Of a DNA stretch of 64,000 bases, positions 63,911-64,000 are shown piece by piece (positions within the stretch are counted from its first letter, which is position 1; each line of letters begins with the position of its first letter). Under the pieces are notes generated by a model. The model did no database searches. It was not told where the DNA came from and saw only the letters and a program-made list of their open reading frames with translations. Position numbers and translations under genes: made by a program. Origin of the DNA: Bacillus sp. CH30_1T (GTDB lineage: Bacteria; Bacillota; Bacilli; Bacillales; Bacillaceae_B); the NCBI RefSeq assembly GCF_008364765.1, contig NZ_VTUY01000002.1:374501-438500 (forward strand), written 5' to 3'.

Positions 63911-64000
63911 TTATACATTAAAACGGAAGTGAATGATGTCTCCGTCTTTTACGAGGTATTCTTTGCCTTCTAAACGGACTTTTCCTGCTTCACGGGCTGC
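63911..64000 (-). CDS. ychF: YchF/ribosome-binding ATPase, C-terminal end only
   Basis: The last 29 codons (AAREAGKVRLEGKEYLVKDG to HFRFNV) match the TGS-domain end of the Obg-family ATPase YchF. The rest lies past the right edge. The gene before rpsF is ychF (yyaF) in B. subtilis. Confidence 0.9.
   Translation of the reverse strand, partial: AAREAGKVRLEGKEYLVKDGDIIHFRFNV

Overview
The window is chromosomal DNA from a low-to-moderate G+C, endospore-former-type Firmicute of the family Bacillaceae. The order rpsF-ssb-rpsR, yybS-gdpP-rplI-dnaC, purA, a Lys-Glu-Asp-Phe tRNA cluster, walRK-yycH-yycI-walJ-htrA-yyzF-rlmH matches the replication-origin-proximal block of Bacillus subtilis. The Bacillus-type gas vesicle genes, malate:quinone oxidoreductase and many TTG starts with strong Shine-Dalgarno (SD) sequences fit a Bacillus/Rossellomorea-like organism; the genus is inference.

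Layout. 1-1.1 kb: start of a gas vesicle operon (gvpA-gvpP-gvpQ, running off the left edge). 1.4-3.5 kb: a complete type II partition locus (parC repeat array, ParM actin, ParR-like adaptor) on the chromosome. 3.8-5.3 kb: a quinone-oxidoreductase-like enzyme with the remains of a divergent AraC regulator. 5.3-15.2 kb: a full type VII secretion system (T7SS) operon, esxA-yukD-essB-essC-esaA-essA. 15.8-20.3 kb: a BceRS-BceAB type peptide-antibiotic sensing/detoxification module. 20.4-27.5 kb: accessory region with an LXG toxin operon (ywqH-like, ywqI-like, LXG toxin with a glycine-rich C-terminus, membrane putative immunity protein, two decayed copies of that immunity gene, and unknown proteins). 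27.7-29.7 kb: ydbST behind a clear sigma-W promoter. 29.7-35.8 kb: a lipoprotein, mqo, yiaA-like, a dihydrouridine synthase, and several gene remnants. 35.9-45.4 kb: rlmH, yyzF, htrA, walJ-yycI-yycH-walK-walR and an M23 peptidase with a WalR box. 45.7-46.2 kb: four tRNAs. 46.4-51.3 kb: a nonsense-broken NERD gene, a phased repeat array, a DUF350/glutathionylspermidine-synthase-like cluster and a divergent K+ channel. 51.3-64 kb: purA, an ABC exporter, dnaC, rplI, gdpP, yybS, a chemoreceptor, rpsR-ssb-rpsF, a palindromic interspersed repeat and the 3' end of ychF.

How it fits together. The T7SS operon supplies the secretion machine, and the LXG operon 10 kb away supplies a probable substrate with its two small helical partner proteins and its immunity protein. 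The decayed immunity copies suggest repeated gain and loss under inter-strain competition. The Bce module, the sigma-W controlled ydbST genes and the WalRK regulon with its M23 hydrolase make this a region rich in cell-envelope stress functions.

The most unusual items are the chromosomal parCMR locus beside the gas vesicle genes, the immunity-gene array, and two unrelated intergenic arrays of short motifs phased at 20-21 bp (47.5 kb and 59.7 kb).
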